DNA from: Hydrogenophilaceae bacterium
Lineage (GTDB): Bacteria > Pseudomonadota > Gammaproteobacteria > Burkholderiales > Thiobacillaceae
Length of the DNA stretch: 64,000 nucleotides
NCBI GenBank assembly: GCA_024709485.1
Contig: JANJWO010000036.1
Coordinates: 62,001 to 126,000, forward strand
Direction: 5' to 3'
The translations under genes were made by a program, and so were the position numbers. Positions 8,967 to 18,450 of this stretch are shown one piece after another. The first letter of the stretch is position 1. The number at the start of each line of letters is the position of its first letter. The notes beneath the pieces were generated by a model. The model made no database searches. It worked only from the letters and a program-made list of their open reading frames with translations, and had not been told where the DNA came from.

Positions 8967-10331
8967 CTACTTCTGTTCCCCGGTCAGCTTGCTGATCTGC
9001 GCCACATTCATGTTGTAGTCGTTCACGGTGCGCAGGTATTCGGTCTGCGCCAGAACATAGCTCTTGATCGCCTCGGCCAGCTTGTCGCCCTTTTCCAGAC
9101 CGGCGGCAAAATCCGCCATCGAGGCGATCACCCAGCGGCGCGCGGAAGCCGCACCTTCCGCCAGATCCTTCTGCGAATCGTAATTCGCCCTGGCATTGGC
9201 ATAGGCCTCGCCGACCTCGAAGGGAATCCCCATCAGGGCGAACTGCTTTTTCTGGTTGAGCGCCTCGAGCTCGGCCTGCGCCTGGCTGACGCGCGCAGAC
9301 GCCACGCCGAAGACCGTGTCCCACTTGATGCCGACGACCGGCGTCAGGCCGCCGCCGTTGAACGGGTCGTACACGTGGGGGTTGTCCAGCTGGTCGCGCC
9401 GCGAAGCGTAGCTGTAGGTGCCCGCCACACCGGCATAGACATCGGGCATGCCGTCGGCCTTCTTGGCGGCGACGAGCGCGCGCCTGGCCTTGAGGCCCGC
9501 CTCCAGCTGCTGCATCTCGGGCCGCTCGGTCAGCGCCCGGCCCTGCAGGTCGGCCAGTTCGGCGGTGGGGAACGGCACCGGTTCGAGCTTGTCGTCGGCC
9601 ACCGTCAAGGGGGCGTTGAGGCCGACGCCGGTGAGCACCCGCAGGCCGTCGAGGCTGATTTTTTCGACCGCGCGAGCCTGATGCACGTATTTGCCGATCA
9701 CGCCCTTGGCCGTCTGCAGGGAGAAGAGCTCGGCCTGGGTCACCTCGCCGGTTTCCTCCTTGAGGGCGCGGTCCGCGCGCGCGATCGAGCTTTCAAGGCG
9801 GCCTTGCATGTCCTCCAGGAACAGGCGGATGTCGCGCGCGGTCAGGTAGCCGTAATAGGCGCGTTTGGTGTCGAACACGGTCTCGGCCCGGGTCTGGCGC
9901 ACGTCGCCGCGCTTGACTTCGATGTTGCCTTCGGCGGCCTTGCCGTAGGCCTCGATCTTGCCGAAGGTGTAGAGCGGCTTGATCAGCGCGAATTCGACGT
10001 GGGTCCAGTCGGACAGCCCGTTCCAGTCGTCGCCGTCGCGGCGCGGTGTGGTGCCGGAGTATGCGCCGCCCTTGTAGAAGCCGCCATCCACCGCCGGCGC
10101 CAGCCCGATGAAGGCATTCGCGCTGATGCGCCAGCCCTCGTTGCCCTTCACCTCGGCGAGCAGGCCGCGCGCGGCCTCGACCAACTGCTCGCGCTCCTTG
10201 ATGCGCGGATCGGCCGAGAGGCTCATCTCCACAGCCTGCTGCAGGTTGATGGTCTGCGCGGCCGACAGCCCGGGAAAGAGCATGCCGGCGGCGATCAGGG
10301 CCAGTGCGATCTTGTTATTGTGCGGTTTCAT
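8967..10331 (-). CDS. TolC-family outer-membrane channel protein inside the mla operon
   Basis: This 454-residue protein has a signal peptide (cleavage near LSAAQT) and the duplicated coiled-coil/beta layout of outer-membrane efflux proteins: INLQQAVEMSLSADPRIKER at the start and a matching second half beginning LTERPEMQQLEAGLKARRAL. TolC proteins form trimeric channels through the outer membrane. Its start overlaps the mlaD 3' end by 17 bases and mlaC follows 46 bases downstream, so it belongs to the Mla transcript. It occupies the place where an outer-membrane partner such as MlaA might be expected; no mlaA is seen in the window. A role in lipid traffic is inference. Confidence 0.85.
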   Translation of the reverse strand: MKPHNNKIALALIAAGMLFPGLSAAQTINLQQAVEMSLSADPRIKEREQLVEAARGLLAEVKGNEGWRISANAFIGLAPAVDGGFYKGGAYSGTTPRRDGDDWNGLSDWTHVEFALIKPLYTFGKIEAYGKAAEGNIEVKRGDVRQTRAETVFDTKRAYYGYLTARDIRLFLEDMQGRLESSIARADRALKEETGEVTQAELFSLQTAKGVIGKYVHQARAVEKISLDGLRVLTGVGLNAPLTVADDKLEPVPFPTAELADLQGRALTERPEMQQLEAGLKARRALVAAKKADGMPDVYAGVAGTYSYASRRDQLDNPHVYDPFNGGGLTPVVGIKWDTVFGVASARVSQAQAELEALNQKKQFALMGIPFEVGEAYANARANYDSQKDLAEGAASARRWVIASMADFAAGLEKGDKLAEAIKSYVLAQTEYLRTVNDYNMNVAQISKLTGEQK

Positions 10332-10794
10332 TGGGCGCTCCCTCTTGAGCCTTGCTAAACAGAAACTGTCCGATCAGGTTTTCCAGCACCACGGCCGACT
10401 GCGTCAAGCTCAGCCGGTCGCCATTTGCCAATTTTACGCTATCGGCGCCGGCTTCCAAGCCGACATACTGCTCGCCCAGCAGGCCGGAGGTGAGGATGGC
10501 GGCCGAGGTGTCCTTGGGAAAGGCATAGCGCTTGTCCAGGCTGAGGACGACCTCGGCTTCATAGGTCTTGTCGTCGAAGCTGATCGCCGACACCCGGCCC
10601 ACCACGACCCCGGCGCTCTTGACCGGCGCGCGCACCTTGAGGCCGCCGATATTGTCGAAATGCGCCGATACCTGATAGCTGTCAGCCATTCTTACGGAAC
10701 TCATGCTGCCCACCTTGAGCGCCAGGAACAGCAGGGCGCCGATGCCCGCCACCACGAACAACCCGACCCACAGGTCAAGCCAAGTCTTGCTCAT
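10315..10794 (-). CDS. mlaD: MCE-domain protein MlaD
   Basis: MlaD forms the hexameric periplasmic ring of the inner-membrane lipid transporter. The 159-residue protein has one N-terminal membrane anchor (WLDLWVGLFVVAGIGALLFLAL) and an MCE domain with VSAHFDNIGGLKVRAPVKSAGV, then GLLGEQYVGLEAG near residue 110. The length and single MCE domain fit MlaD rather than the larger PqiB/LetB proteins. Its ATG directly abuts the mlaE stop. Confidence 0.95.
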   Translation of the reverse strand: MSKTWLDLWVGLFVVAGIGALLFLALKVGSMSSVRMADSYQVSAHFDNIGGLKVRAPVKSAGVVVGRVSAISFDDKTYEAEVVLSLDKRYAFPKDTSAAILTSGLLGEQYVGLEAGADSVKLANGDRLSLTQSAVVLENLIGQFLFSKAQEGAPNETAQ

Positions 10795-11589
10795 TCAACC
10801 TACTCCCCGAAACATGAATGCCGTCAACACAAAATCCAGCGCCAGGATGGCCAGGCTGGAGGTCACCACCGTGCGGGTGGTGGCGCGCGATACGCCTTCC
10901 GCCGTGGGCGGGGCGTCATAGCCTTCGAACAGCGCGATCGCGGTCACGGCCACGCCGAACACCACGCTCTTGATCACACCGTTGAGGATGTCTTCCTGGA
11001 AATCGACCTGGGCCTGCATTTGCGACCAGAAGCTGCCTTCGTCCACGCCGATCAGCACCACCCCCACCAGGTAGCCGCCGAAAATGCCCATGGCCGAAAA
11101 CAGCGCCGCCAGCAGGGGCATGGAAATCACCCCGGCCCAGAAACGCGGCGCCACCACGCGGGCGATCGGATCCACCGCCATCATTTCCATCGCCGCCAGC
11201 TGCTCGGTCGCCTTCATCAGGCCGATTTCGGCGGTGATGGCCGAGCCGGCGCGGCTCGCGAACAGCAGCGCCGCCACCACCGGCCCCAGTTCGCGCACCA
11301 GCGACAGCGCCACCAGCACGCCGAGCGCCGACTCCGAACCGTAGGTCTGCAGGGTTTCGTAGCCCTGCAGGCCCAGCACCATGCCGACGAACAGGCCGGA
11401 GACCAGAATGATGATGAGCGACAGCACGCCGGCAAAATAAGTTTCCCGGATGGTGAGGTTGAAACGCCTGAAAGCCACGCCGGAACGCAGCAGGGTGGCC
11501 AGGAAAAAGCGCGTGGCGAGGCCGATGCGCGACATCGATGCCAGCGCATGGTGGCCAAGCCTCGCGATCGCTTGCAGGGGCTTGATCAT
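10795..11589 (-). CDS. mlaE: Phospholipid ABC transporter permease MlaE
   Basis: MlaE is the membrane permease of the MlaFEDB complex. The 264-residue protein has about five or six membrane segments and typical family segments: FSGMVLGLQ-like [35 protein letters not shown] and the coupling-helix region [22 protein letters not shown]. The start overlaps the mlaF stop by four bases. An alternative frame across the gene is a shadow. Confidence 0.95.
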   Translation of the reverse strand: MIKPLQAIARLGHHALASMSRIGLATRFFLATLLRSGVAFRRFNLTIRETYFAGVLSLIIILVSGLFVGMVLGLQGYETLQTYGSESALGVLVALSLVRELGPVVAALLFASRAGSAITAEIGLMKATEQLAAMEMMAVDPIARVVAPRFWAGVISMPLLAALFSAMGIFGGYLVGVVLIGVDEGSFWSQMQAQVDFQEDILNGVIKSVVFGVAVTAIALFEGYDAPPTAEGVSRATTRTVVTSSLAILALDFVLTAFMFRGVG

Positions 11590-12383
11590 TGCTCAAGCCT
11601 CAGGTCTTCGGCATAGGGGCGCGCCGGATAGTGGAAGGGCACCGGACCGTCCGGCTCGCCATGCACGAACTGGTGGACGAAGGGCAGCCCCGACGCGCGC
11701 ATCTCCTCCGCCGTGCCTTCGGCCTCGATCGCCCCTGCGGAAATGAAGTAGACATAGTCCACGATCTTCAGCGACTCCTGCACATCGTGCGTGACCACGA
11801 TGGAAGTCAGGCCCAGGGTGTCGGTCAGGCGGCGGATGAGATTGCCGACCACGCCCAGCGAGATCGGATCCAGGCCGGCAAACGGCTCGTCGTACATGAC
11901 CAGCATGGGCTCCAGCGCGATGGAGCGGGCCAGCGCCACGCGGCGGGCCATGCCGCCGGAAAGCTCGGAGGGCATGAGATGGGCCGCCCCGCGCAGCCCC
12001 ACGGCATGCAGCTTCATCAGCACCAGGTCGCGGATGAGCTCTTCGGGCAGCTGGGTGTGCTCGCGCAGCTGGAAGGCGATGTTGTCGAACACGCTCATGT
12101 CGGTGAACAGGGCGCCGAACTGGAACAGCATGCCCATCTTGCGGCGCAGCAGGTACAGGCCGTCGGTATCCAGTTCGCTGACTTCCTGGCCCGCCACCCG
12201 CACGCTGCCGCTGTTGGGCTTGATCTGTCCGCCGATCAGGCGCAGCAGCGTGGTTTTGCCGCAGCCGCTGCTGCCCATGATGGCGACGACCTGTCCGCGC
12301 CGGGCGGTCAGATTGATCCCTTTCAGCACCGGCCGCGCACCGTAGCCGAACGTGACGTTTTTTATTTCCACCAGATTGTCCAA
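11586..12383 (-). CDS. mlaF: Phospholipid ABC transporter ATP-binding protein MlaF
   Basis: MlaF is the cytoplasmic ATPase of the Mla system. Walker A is [18 protein letters not shown], the signature [18 protein letters not shown] and Walker [20 protein letters not shown], all typical. I prefer the TTG at 12383, which gives [15 protein letters not shown] after an AAGGA eight bases upstream; a TTG at 12407 in the same frame would add eight residues. The C-terminal extension ([19 protein letters not shown]) matches the part of MlaF that wraps the partner ATPase. It begins about 60 bases after the upstream DUF72-like gene. Confidence 0.94.
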   Translation of the reverse strand: MDNLVEIKNVTFGYGARPVLKGINLTARRGQVVAIMGSSGCGKTTLLRLIGGQIKPNSGSVRVAGQEVSELDTDGLYLLRRKMGMLFQFGALFTDMSVFDNIAFQLREHTQLPEELIRDLVLMKLHAVGLRGAAHLMPSELSGGMARRVALARSIALEPMLVMYDEPFAGLDPISLGVVGNLIRRLTDTLGLTSIVVTHDVQESLKIVDYVYFISAGAIEAEGTAEEMRASGLPFVHQFVHGEPDGPVPFHYPARPYAEDLRLEQ

Positions 12384-12446
12384 AGCTCTGGTCCTTAGTT
12401 GTTTCAATCAACCGCAATTCTATCGGATGGCCCGATATGTTGGGCC

Positions 12447-12905
12447 CTAAACACCCAGCACCCCCATCAATTCGGCCGCTTTTTCGAGTTGCGGCAGGGC
12501 GGCGTCCCGCGAGATCACGTACAAGGGCACGCCGGTTTGCGCAGCCCTTTGCATGCGCCGGGCGAGATCGCGCCAATCCGGCTCCCCCTCGAACATGAGG
12601 ACATCCGCCGCGTTTTCCAGCAGGCCGCGCGCGCCGAAACGGCCGGCCTTGCGTGTCTCGTCTTCGCTCAGGCGTTCGGGCGCGCCCAATACGAAGTGAA
12701 AGCCCTCATGGGTGTCGTGCAGCCAGCCGGCGACCGTGTCGTCGGTAGCGTTTCGCCACCACTCGAACGGCAGATACACGCAGCGGAACCGGGTGTTGTA
12801 GAAAGACAAGCGCCAATCCTCCGGCATGTCTTCCGGATACAAATCGCCGCGCCAGGCTTCGTGCTCCCAGCCGATGGCGCCCAGATAAACGAGGTAAGCG
12901 CTCAT
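12447..12905 (-). CDS. Short DUF72/YecE-like protein
   Basis: This 152-residue protein starts [18 protein letters not shown], then [21 protein letters not shown]. This resembles the opening beta-strand and GW...W...YP motif of DUF72 TIM-barrel proteins. The later parts, [16 protein letters not shown] and [14 protein letters not shown], do not give a full barrel, and the protein is well short of the usual 240-270 residues. Its ATG overlaps the cysS stop by four bases, so it is translated with cysS. It may be a reduced relative rather than a recent truncation, because the frame is intact and coupled. The function is unknown. Confidence 0.5.
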   Translation of the reverse strand: MSAYLVYLGAIGWEHEAWRGDLYPEDMPEDWRLSFYNTRFRCVYLPFEWWRNATDDTVAGWLHDTHEGFHFVLGAPERLSEDETRKAGRFGARGLLENAADVLMFEGEPDWRDLARRMQRAAQTGVPLYVISRDAALPQLEKAAELMGVLGV

Positions 12906-14275
12906 GCCCGGCGCCAGCTTGTTCCCTGCGGCCCGTCTTCCAGCACGATCCCGGCCGCCTTCAGCGCGTCGCGGATACGGTCGGCCTCGGCGAAATTGCG
13001 CGCCTGCTTGGCCGCGGCGCGCGCCGCGATCAGGGCGTCGATTTCCGCATCGGCAAGCCCGCCCGCCTCGCCTACCGGCCGCTTGAGGAAGGCTTCGGGC
13101 GCCGCCTGCAACAGGCCCAGCACGCCCCCCAGCGCCTTCAGCAGGCCCGAAAGCCGGGCATCGTGCGTGCGATTGGCCTCATTGGCGAGCTCGAACAGCA
13201 CCGCCATCGCCTCGGGGGTGCCGAAATCCTCGTCCATCGAATCCTTGAAGCGGGCGGCCCAGGGGTCGGCCCAGTCGAGCGCGGCCTCGACCGGCGGCAC
13301 GTTCTTCAGCGCCGTGTACAGCCGGGTCAGCGCGCCCCTGGCGTCTTCCAGGTGCGCATCCGAGTAGTTGAGCGGGCTGCGGTAATGCGCCCGCAGGATG
13401 AAGAAGCGCACCACCTCGGGGTCGAATTTCTCCAGCACCTCGCGGATGGTGAAGAAATTGCCCAGGCTCTTGGACATCTTCTCGTTGTCCACCCTGACGA
13501 AGCCGTTGTGCAGCCAGTAATTGACGAACTTGCACTGGTGCGCGCCCTCGGACTGGGCGATCTCGTTCTCGTGATGCGGAAACTGCAAGTCCTGGCCGCC
13601 GCCGTGGATATCGAAATGCCGGCCCAAGAGCTTGCCGCCCATGGCCGAGCACTCGATATGCCAGCCTGGGCGCCCCGCCCCCCAGGGGCTTTCCCACGCC
13701 GGTTCGCCGGGCTTGGCCGCCTTCCACAGCACGAAGTCGAGGGGATCGCGCTTGCTCGCCTCCACTTCCACGCGCTCGCCGGCGCGCAGGTCGTCGAGCG
13801 ACTTGCCGGACAGTTGGCCGTAGCGCGCGAAGCCGCGCACGCTGTAGTAGACGTCGCCGTTGTCGGCGCGGTAGGCGAGGCCGCGCGCCTCCAGGGTCTG
13901 GATCATGGCCAGCATCTCGGCGACATATTCGGTCGCGCGCGGCTCCGCATCCGGGCGCAGCACGCCGAGCCTGGCCTCGTCCTCGTGCATGGCGGCGATG
14001 AAGCGGTCGGTCAGGGCCTTGGGGGGTTCGCCGTTGTCCTGGGCGCGCTTGATGATCTTGTCGTCGATGTCCGTAATATTGCGTACGTAGGTGACCTGGT
14101 AGCCGGAAGCACGCAGCCACCTCGCCACCATGTCGAACACCACGAAGACGCGGGCGTGCCCCAGGTGGCAGTAGTCGTACACCGTCATGCCGCACACGTA
14201 CATGCGGACCTGGCCGGGCTGGATGGGAACGAAGCTCTCTACGGCGCGGTGAAGTGAGTTGTACAGCTTGAGCAT
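12902..14275 (-). CDS. cysS: Cysteinyl-tRNA synthetase
   Basis: CysS charges tRNA-Cys with cysteine. The 457-residue class I synthetase has the HIGH-type motif in [20 protein letters not shown] (HLGH), the KMSKS loop in [13 protein letters not shown], and zinc-binding Cys/His residues including Cys28 in YVCGMTVYD and the [14 protein letters not shown] and [13 protein letters not shown] segments. It is the first gene of the long minus-strand run leading to mla and is transcribed divergently from a TPR-protein gene about 100 bases away. A small CCCCC/GGGGG hairpin lies in the intergenic leader. Confidence 0.97.
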   Translation of the reverse strand: MLKLYNSLHRAVESFVPIQPGQVRMYVCGMTVYDYCHLGHARVFVVFDMVARWLRASGYQVTYVRNITDIDDKIIKRAQDNGEPPKALTDRFIAAMHEDEARLGVLRPDAEPRATEYVAEMLAMIQTLEARGLAYRADNGDVYYSVRGFARYGQLSGKSLDDLRAGERVEVEASKRDPLDFVLWKAAKPGEPAWESPWGAGRPGWHIECSAMGGKLLGRHFDIHGGGQDLQFPHHENEIAQSEGAHQCKFVNYWLHNGFVRVDNEKMSKSLGNFFTIREVLEKFDPEVVRFFILRAHYRSPLNYSDAHLEDARGALTRLYTALKNVPPVEAALDWADPWAARFKDSMDEDFGTPEAMAVLFELANEANRTHDARLSGLLKALGGVLGLLQAAPEAFLKRPVGEAGGLADAEIDALIAARAAAKQARNFAEADRIRDALKAAGIVLEDGPQGTSWRRA

Positions 14276-14378
14276 GGGGCGGCGGCGGGCGGGCTTCGGC
14301 TATCTGACGCAAAGCCCCCACAGAGTCGGGGGAGTTGTTAGAATTCGGGGTTGCTGACCATTGTTTTGAGTTTATCAC

Positions 14379-15377
14379 ATGCCCAGTTTGCCAAGCCTTG
14401 CCCGCCTCATCGCCCTCCTGCTCTGCCTGTCGTTTTCGGCGGGCGTTGCGGCTGACGACGTCCAGGACATCAACCAGCTTTTTCGCAAGGGTGAACTGAA
14501 CACGGCGCTGACGCGAGCCAACCAGTTCCTGGCCAAAAATCCCAAGGATGCGCAGGTGCGATTCCTGAAGGGCCTGATCCTGGCGGATCTGAACAAGTCC
14601 GCCGAGGCCATCCAGGTGTTTACCGGCATCACCGAAGACTACCCGGAGCTGCCCGAGCCCTATAACAATCTGGCCGTGCTGTATGCCGCGAACGGCAAGT
14701 ACGAAGCCGCCAAGAACGCGCTGGAAATGGCCATCCGCACCCACCCCAGCTACGCCACCGCGCACGAGAATCTGGGCGACCTGTACGCCAGGATGGCTTC
14801 GCAGGCCTACGACAAGGCGCTGCAGATCGACAACAGCAACAAGACGGCGCAAACCAAGCTGGCGCTGATCAAGGAGATGATGTCGGGCAAGCCGCAGCCC
14901 AAAGTGGCCATGGCAGCCGCGAGCGGCAGGCCCGCCGCGGCCCTGCCCCCAGCCGGCAGCCCCGCCCCGGCAGCGGCGAAAGCCGCCCCCGCCGAAACCA
15001 AGCCCGCCGAAACCCAACCCGCGAAGCCCGCCGCCGGCAAACCCGCGCCCGACGTCGCGGAAACCGTCCAGTCCTGGGCCAGGGCCTGGTCCAGCCGGGA
15101 TGTCGAAGGCTATCTGGCCCACTATGCGCCCGATTTCACCCCCTCCGGCATGAGCCATGCCGCCTGGGCCGCGCAGCGGCGCGACCGCATCGTCAATGCC
15201 AAGCGCATCCTCGTCGTCGCGCGCGACATCCAGGTCAAGCGCGTTTCGCCGACCCGCGCCGAGGTGAGCTTCAAACAGGTCTACCAGTCCGACCGCTTCA
15301 ATTCCGCTTCCAGGAAAACCCTGGAGATGGCGCTGAATGGCGGCCAATGGCTGATCGTGCGCGAGTCCGGACGCTGA
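14379..15377 (+). CDS. Periplasmic TPR protein with Cds6-like C-terminal domain
   Basis: This 332-residue protein has a signal peptide (ALLLCLSFSAGVAADD) and about four tetratricopeptide repeats between residues 30 and 160 (for example YNNLAVLYAANGKYEAAKNA, TAHENLGDLYARMASQAYDK). A linker rich in Ala/Pro/Lys (residues about 170-225) leads to a C-terminal NTF2-like domain of about 105 residues (VQSWARAWSSRDVEGYLAHY to the end). The same domain ends the next gene, which is an L,D-transpeptidase. The pair is separated by eight bases, so both likely act on the periplasmic cell wall. The role is inferred from domains and neighbours. Confidence 0.75.
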   Translation: MPSLPSLARLIALLLCLSFSAGVAADDVQDINQLFRKGELNTALTRANQFLAKNPKDAQVRFLKGLILADLNKSAEAIQVFTGITEDYPELPEPYNNLAVLYAANGKYEAAKNALEMAIRTHPSYATAHENLGDLYARMASQAYDKALQIDNSNKTAQTKLALIKEMMSGKPQPKVAMAAASGRPAAALPPAGSPAPAAAKAAPAETKPAETQPAKPAAGKPAPDVAETVQSWARAWSSRDVEGYLAHYAPDFTPSGMSHAAWAAQRRDRIVNAKRILVVARDIQVKRVSPTRAEVSFKQVYQSDRFNSASRKTLEMALNGGQWLIVRESGR

Positions 15378-15385
15378 TTCCCGGC

Positions 15386-16546
15386 ATGGCCCGCACGCTG
15401 CGCTTCCTTCCCCTGCTCGGACTGCTGGCGTTGCCGGCGCAGGCGGACATCGGCGAAGTCGAGCGCCTGTTCGGCAACAGCGTGCAGGACATCCGCCAGA
15501 GCAGGCTCGATCAGGCCCTGCATTCCATTGACAGCCTGCTCGAGCGCTACCCCAATTTCCGCCTCGCGCAACTGGTGAAAGGCGATCTGCTGCTGGCGCG
15601 CGCGCAGCCCCTCGCCACCCTGGGCAACGCACCCGGCGCGCGCACGCAACAGGACGAACTGCGCGAGGAGGCCAAGGCGCGCATCAAGGCCATCAGCAAC
15701 CCGGTCGACCCCAGCCTCGTCCCGCTGGAACTGCTGCGCGTCGAGCCGGACACGCGCTACGTGATCGCGGTCGACGCCAGCCGCGCCCGCCTGTATGTGT
15801 TCGAGAACGGCGCCGGCGGCATTCGCCGCGTCGCGGACTACTACGTCACGGTGGGCAAGTTCGGCATCGGCAAGAACAAGGAAGGCGACAAGCGCACGCC
15901 CCTGGGGCTGTATACCATCACCAGCTTCAAGCCGGACAAGGATTTGGAGGAACTGTATGGCATCGGCGCCTACCCGCTGAGCTATCCCAACGAATGGGAC
16001 GTGCGCAATGGCCGCAACGGCTCCGGCATCTGGCTGCACGGCGTGCCGCGCAACACCTATGCGCGCCCGCCCCAGGCCAGCGACGGCTGCGTCGTGCTGT
16101 CGAACGACGATCTCGGCAGTCTTGGCCGCTACATCAGCATCGGGCGGACCCCCGTCCTGATCGCCTCCAGCCTCACCTGGGCCGGCGCCGACGCGGTCTC
16201 GAACGCGCGCGACGAACTCCAGCAGGCCGTCGACGATTGGCGCAAGGATTGGGAAAGCCGCGACACCGGGCGGCTGCTCGAGCACTACTCGCCCGATTTC
16301 CAGGCCGGCAAGCAGCGCTACCGGGATTTCGCCGAATCCAAGCGCAAGGTCAATGCGGCCAAAAGCTGGATCAAGATCGATCTCCAGCGCCTCAGCATCT
16401 ACCGCCAGCCCGCCGAAAAAGATACCGCCATCGTCACCTTCGAGCAGGATTACAAGAGCAGCAACCTGAACGACCAGTCCAGAAAGCGCCAGTACTGGCG
16501 CCGGGAAAACGGCCGCTGGCGCATCATTCAAGAAACAACCCTATAG
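15386..16546 (+). CDS. L,D-transpeptidase (YkuD) with Cds6-like C-terminal domain
   Basis: This 386-residue protein starts at the ATG at 15386, giving a clean signal peptide [20 protein letters not shown]. The YkuD domain (residues about 120-270) contains the catalytic signature [20 protein letters not shown], with the His and the Ser-x-Gly-Cys catalytic Cys. A C-terminal NTF2/SnoaL-like domain follows ([20 protein letters not shown] to the end), similar to that of the preceding gene. Such enzymes make 3-3 peptidoglycan cross-links or attach or detach envelope proteins, as in the LdtF/Cds6 family. It is likely co-transcribed with the TPR gene and with ppiB. Confidence 0.85.
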   Translation: MARTLRFLPLLGLLALPAQADIGEVERLFGNSVQDIRQSRLDQALHSIDSLLERYPNFRLAQLVKGDLLLARAQPLATLGNAPGARTQQDELREEAKARIKAISNPVDPSLVPLELLRVEPDTRYVIAVDASRARLYVFENGAGGIRRVADYYVTVGKFGIGKNKEGDKRTPLGLYTITSFKPDKDLEELYGIGAYPLSYPNEWDVRNGRNGSGIWLHGVPRNTYARPPQASDGCVVLSNDDLGSLGRYISIGRTPVLIASSLTWAGADAVSNARDELQQAVDDWRKDWESRDTGRLLEHYSPDFQAGKQRYRDFAESKRKVNAAKSWIKIDLQRLSIYRQPAEKDTAIVTFEQDYKSSNLNDQSRKRQYWRRENGRWRIIQETTL

Positions 16547-16566
16547 ATCTTCAGAGAGGACACGAC

Positions 16567-17058
16567 ATGGTCAAGCTTCACACCAACAAGGGCGTCATCA
16601 CCCTGGAACTGGATGCCGAAAAAGCGCCCGTCACCGTTGAGAACTTCCTGCAATACGTGCGCGACGGCTTCTATGACGGCACCATCTTCCACCGCGTCAT
16701 CGACGGCTTCATGATCCAGGGCGGCGGCTTCGAGCCGGGCATGTCGCAAAAGCCCACGCACGCGCCGATCAAGAACGAGGCCGCCAACGGCCTCAAGAAC
16801 GACGCCTACACCATCGCCATGGCGCGCACCTCGGTGCCGGATTCCGCCACCGCGCAGTTCTTCATCAACGTGGCCGACAACGTCTTCCTCAACCACACCG
16901 CGCCCACTCCGCAAGGCTATGGCTACGCGGTGTTCGGCAAGGTGGTCGAAGGCAGGGAAGTCGTGGATGCCATCAGGAAAATCCGCACCGGCAGCCGCGC
17001 CGGCCACCAGGATGTGCCGATGGAGGACATTGTCATCACCAAGGCGGAAATTGTCTAA
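16567..17058 (+). CDS. ppiB: Cytoplasmic peptidyl-prolyl cis-trans isomerase B
   Basis: This is a 163-residue cyclophilin without a signal peptide. The catalytic core has [15 protein letters not shown] (Arg and Gln of the active site), then [13 protein letters not shown] and the terminal [15 protein letters not shown]. The ATG follows an AGAGAGGA ribosome-binding site by about six bases. The lpxH start overlaps its 3' end by eight bases, matching the ppiB-lpxH pair seen in E. coli. Confidence 0.95.
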   Translation: MVKLHTNKGVITLELDAEKAPVTVENFLQYVRDGFYDGTIFHRVIDGFMIQGGGFEPGMSQKPTHAPIKNEAANGLKNDAYTIAMARTSVPDSATAQFFINVADNVFLNHTAPTPQGYGYAVFGKVVEGREVVDAIRKIRTGSRAGHQDVPMEDIVITKAEIV

Positions 17059-17821
17059 GCCGGCGCAAGGTCGCACGCTTTTCATCGCCGACCTGCATCT
17101 GGCCGAAGAGCGCCCGCAAGCCAGCGGGCGCTTTTTTCATTTTCTGGAAACCGTTGCCGCAGGCGCCGATGCGCTCTACATTCTCGGCGACCTGTTCGAA
17201 TACTGGGCCGGGGATGACGATGCCGGATCGCCCCTCGCGCGGCGCGCCGCCGAAAGAATCAGCGCCCTGACGGCAGCCGGCACCGCGGTTTGCTTCATGC
17301 ACGGCAACCGTGATTTCCTGCTGGCGCAGCGCTATGCCGGCGCATGCGGCATGCGCCTGCTGGACGACCCCACGATCGTTGACCTTTACGGCACCCCGAC
17401 GCTGCTGCTGCACGGCGACAGCTTGTGCACCGACGACCGCGGCTACCAGAGATTCAGGAAACTGACCCGGCAACCGCTGATTCGCGGCGCCCTGCTCGCC
17501 CTGCCGCTCGGCTGGCGCCATGCCATGGCGCGCTCGGCGCGGGCGGGGAGCGAGCGCGCCAAGCGCGGCAAGGCCAGCGCGATCATGGACGTGAATCCGG
17601 AAGCGGTCGCCGCGGCGTTCCGGCAATCCGGGGCGGTCCGCATGATCCACGGCCATACCCACCGGCCTGCGCGGCATGCCCTGGCGCTGGACGGCCTTGC
17701 CCGCGAACGCTGGGTGCTGCCCGACTGGTATGGCGCAGGCGGCTATCTGTCCTGCGGGGCTCAGGGCTGCGAATTGCTGCCCGCGCCTTCGCCGGCATCG
17801 GGAAGCGTGAAAGACTCATAG
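17051..17821 (+). CDS. lpxH: UDP-2,3-diacylglucosamine hydrolase
   Basis: LpxH hydrolyses UDP-2,3-diacylglucosamine to lipid X in lipid A synthesis, at the inner face of the membrane. The calcineurin-like metal motifs are all present: [34 protein letters not shown] and MIHGHTHRP. The only start that gives a normal N-terminus ([17 protein letters not shown]) is a TTG at 17051 inside the end of ppiB, which gives 256 residues against about 240 in E. coli. The last 61 bases overlap the 3' end of the convergent gene. Confidence 0.93.
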   Translation: MSKPAQGRTLFIADLHLAEERPQASGRFFHFLETVAAGADALYILGDLFEYWAGDDDAGSPLARRAAERISALTAAGTAVCFMHGNRDFLLAQRYAGACGMRLLDDPTIVDLYGTPTLLLHGDSLCTDDRGYQRFRKLTRQPLIRGALLALPLGWRHAMARSARAGSERAKRGKASAIMDVNPEAVAAAFRQSGAVRMIHGHTHRPARHALALDGLARERWVLPDWYGAGGYLSCGAQGCELLPAPSPASGSVKDS

Positions 17822-18450
17822 CCCTTCGGCAGTTCGAACAGCGCGGGCTCCAACCGGCGCGTCTCCCCGCTGAGATAGTGCCTGAGGCGCCCGCTGTAGT
17901 CGCGCTCCTCGATCGGCAAGCCCTGCGACAGGGCCATGTCTGTCTGCCAGACGTGGTGCGCGAGATCGCAGTTCTGGCGCAGCTCGGGTGGCGTGTTGCG
18001 ATAGGTCAGCCACTGCGTGTAGGCCATGGCCGCCTTGTATTCGGCCATGGCGCGCGCGGCCCCCGGGTAAAGCCTGGGCACGGCAACCGTTTCCGAGCAC
18101 AGCTTGCCATCCGCCAGCACCTGCACGCGCACGGTCCCGGCCTGCACCGGCAGCACCTTGCGCTCCACCCGATAGGGCAGCGAAGGTTTGCCGGGCAGCC
18201 TCTTGTTTGGCAGGGCGATGATCGTTTGCTGTTCGCGCACCACATTCACCAGCTTGCCGATCTTGCGGTCGAACAGCACGAAATCGCTGGCATCGGCCCC
18301 GCCATCCATGCGCAGGTAGCGGTCGGTCACCAGGATGCGGGTCTGGTAGGCGGGCAGGCCGTCCTCGCTGTCCTGGTAGCGCAGTTCGATCATCTCCGCC
18401 GCCTGCGCGCCCGCGCACATCAGCAAAAGGCCGGCCGCGAAAGCCCTCAA
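17761..18450 (-). CDS. Exported protein of unknown function
   Basis: This 229-residue protein has a signal peptide (MRAFAAGLLLMCAGAQAAEM) and is otherwise a mainly beta domain with segments such as QTRILVTDRYLRMDGGADAS and KIGKLVNVVREQQTIIAL. These suggest a periplasmic beta-sheet lipid- or ligand-carrier-like fold, but I recognise no named family. The start overlaps the metZ stop by four bases, so it is the last gene of that transcript. Its final 20 codons overlap lpxH tail to tail. Two Cys (in GKLCSE and RQNCDL) could form a disulfide. Confidence 0.6.
   Translation of the reverse strand: MRAFAAGLLLMCAGAQAAEMIELRYQDSEDGLPAYQTRILVTDRYLRMDGGADASDFVLFDRKIGKLVNVVREQQTIIALPNKRLPGKPSLPYRVERKVLPVQAGTVRVQVLADGKLCSETVAVPRLYPGAARAMAEYKAAMAYTQWLTYRNTPPELRQNCDLAHHVWQTDMALSQGLPIEERDYSGRLRHYLSGETRRLEPALFELPKGYESFTLPDAGEGAGSNSQP

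Noticed and set aside
13179-15632. An 817-codon minus-strand frame over cysS and the TPR gene
   Set aside because: It crosses two well-supported genes and the divergent spacer, and its translation is low-complexity Arg/Gly/Ala.
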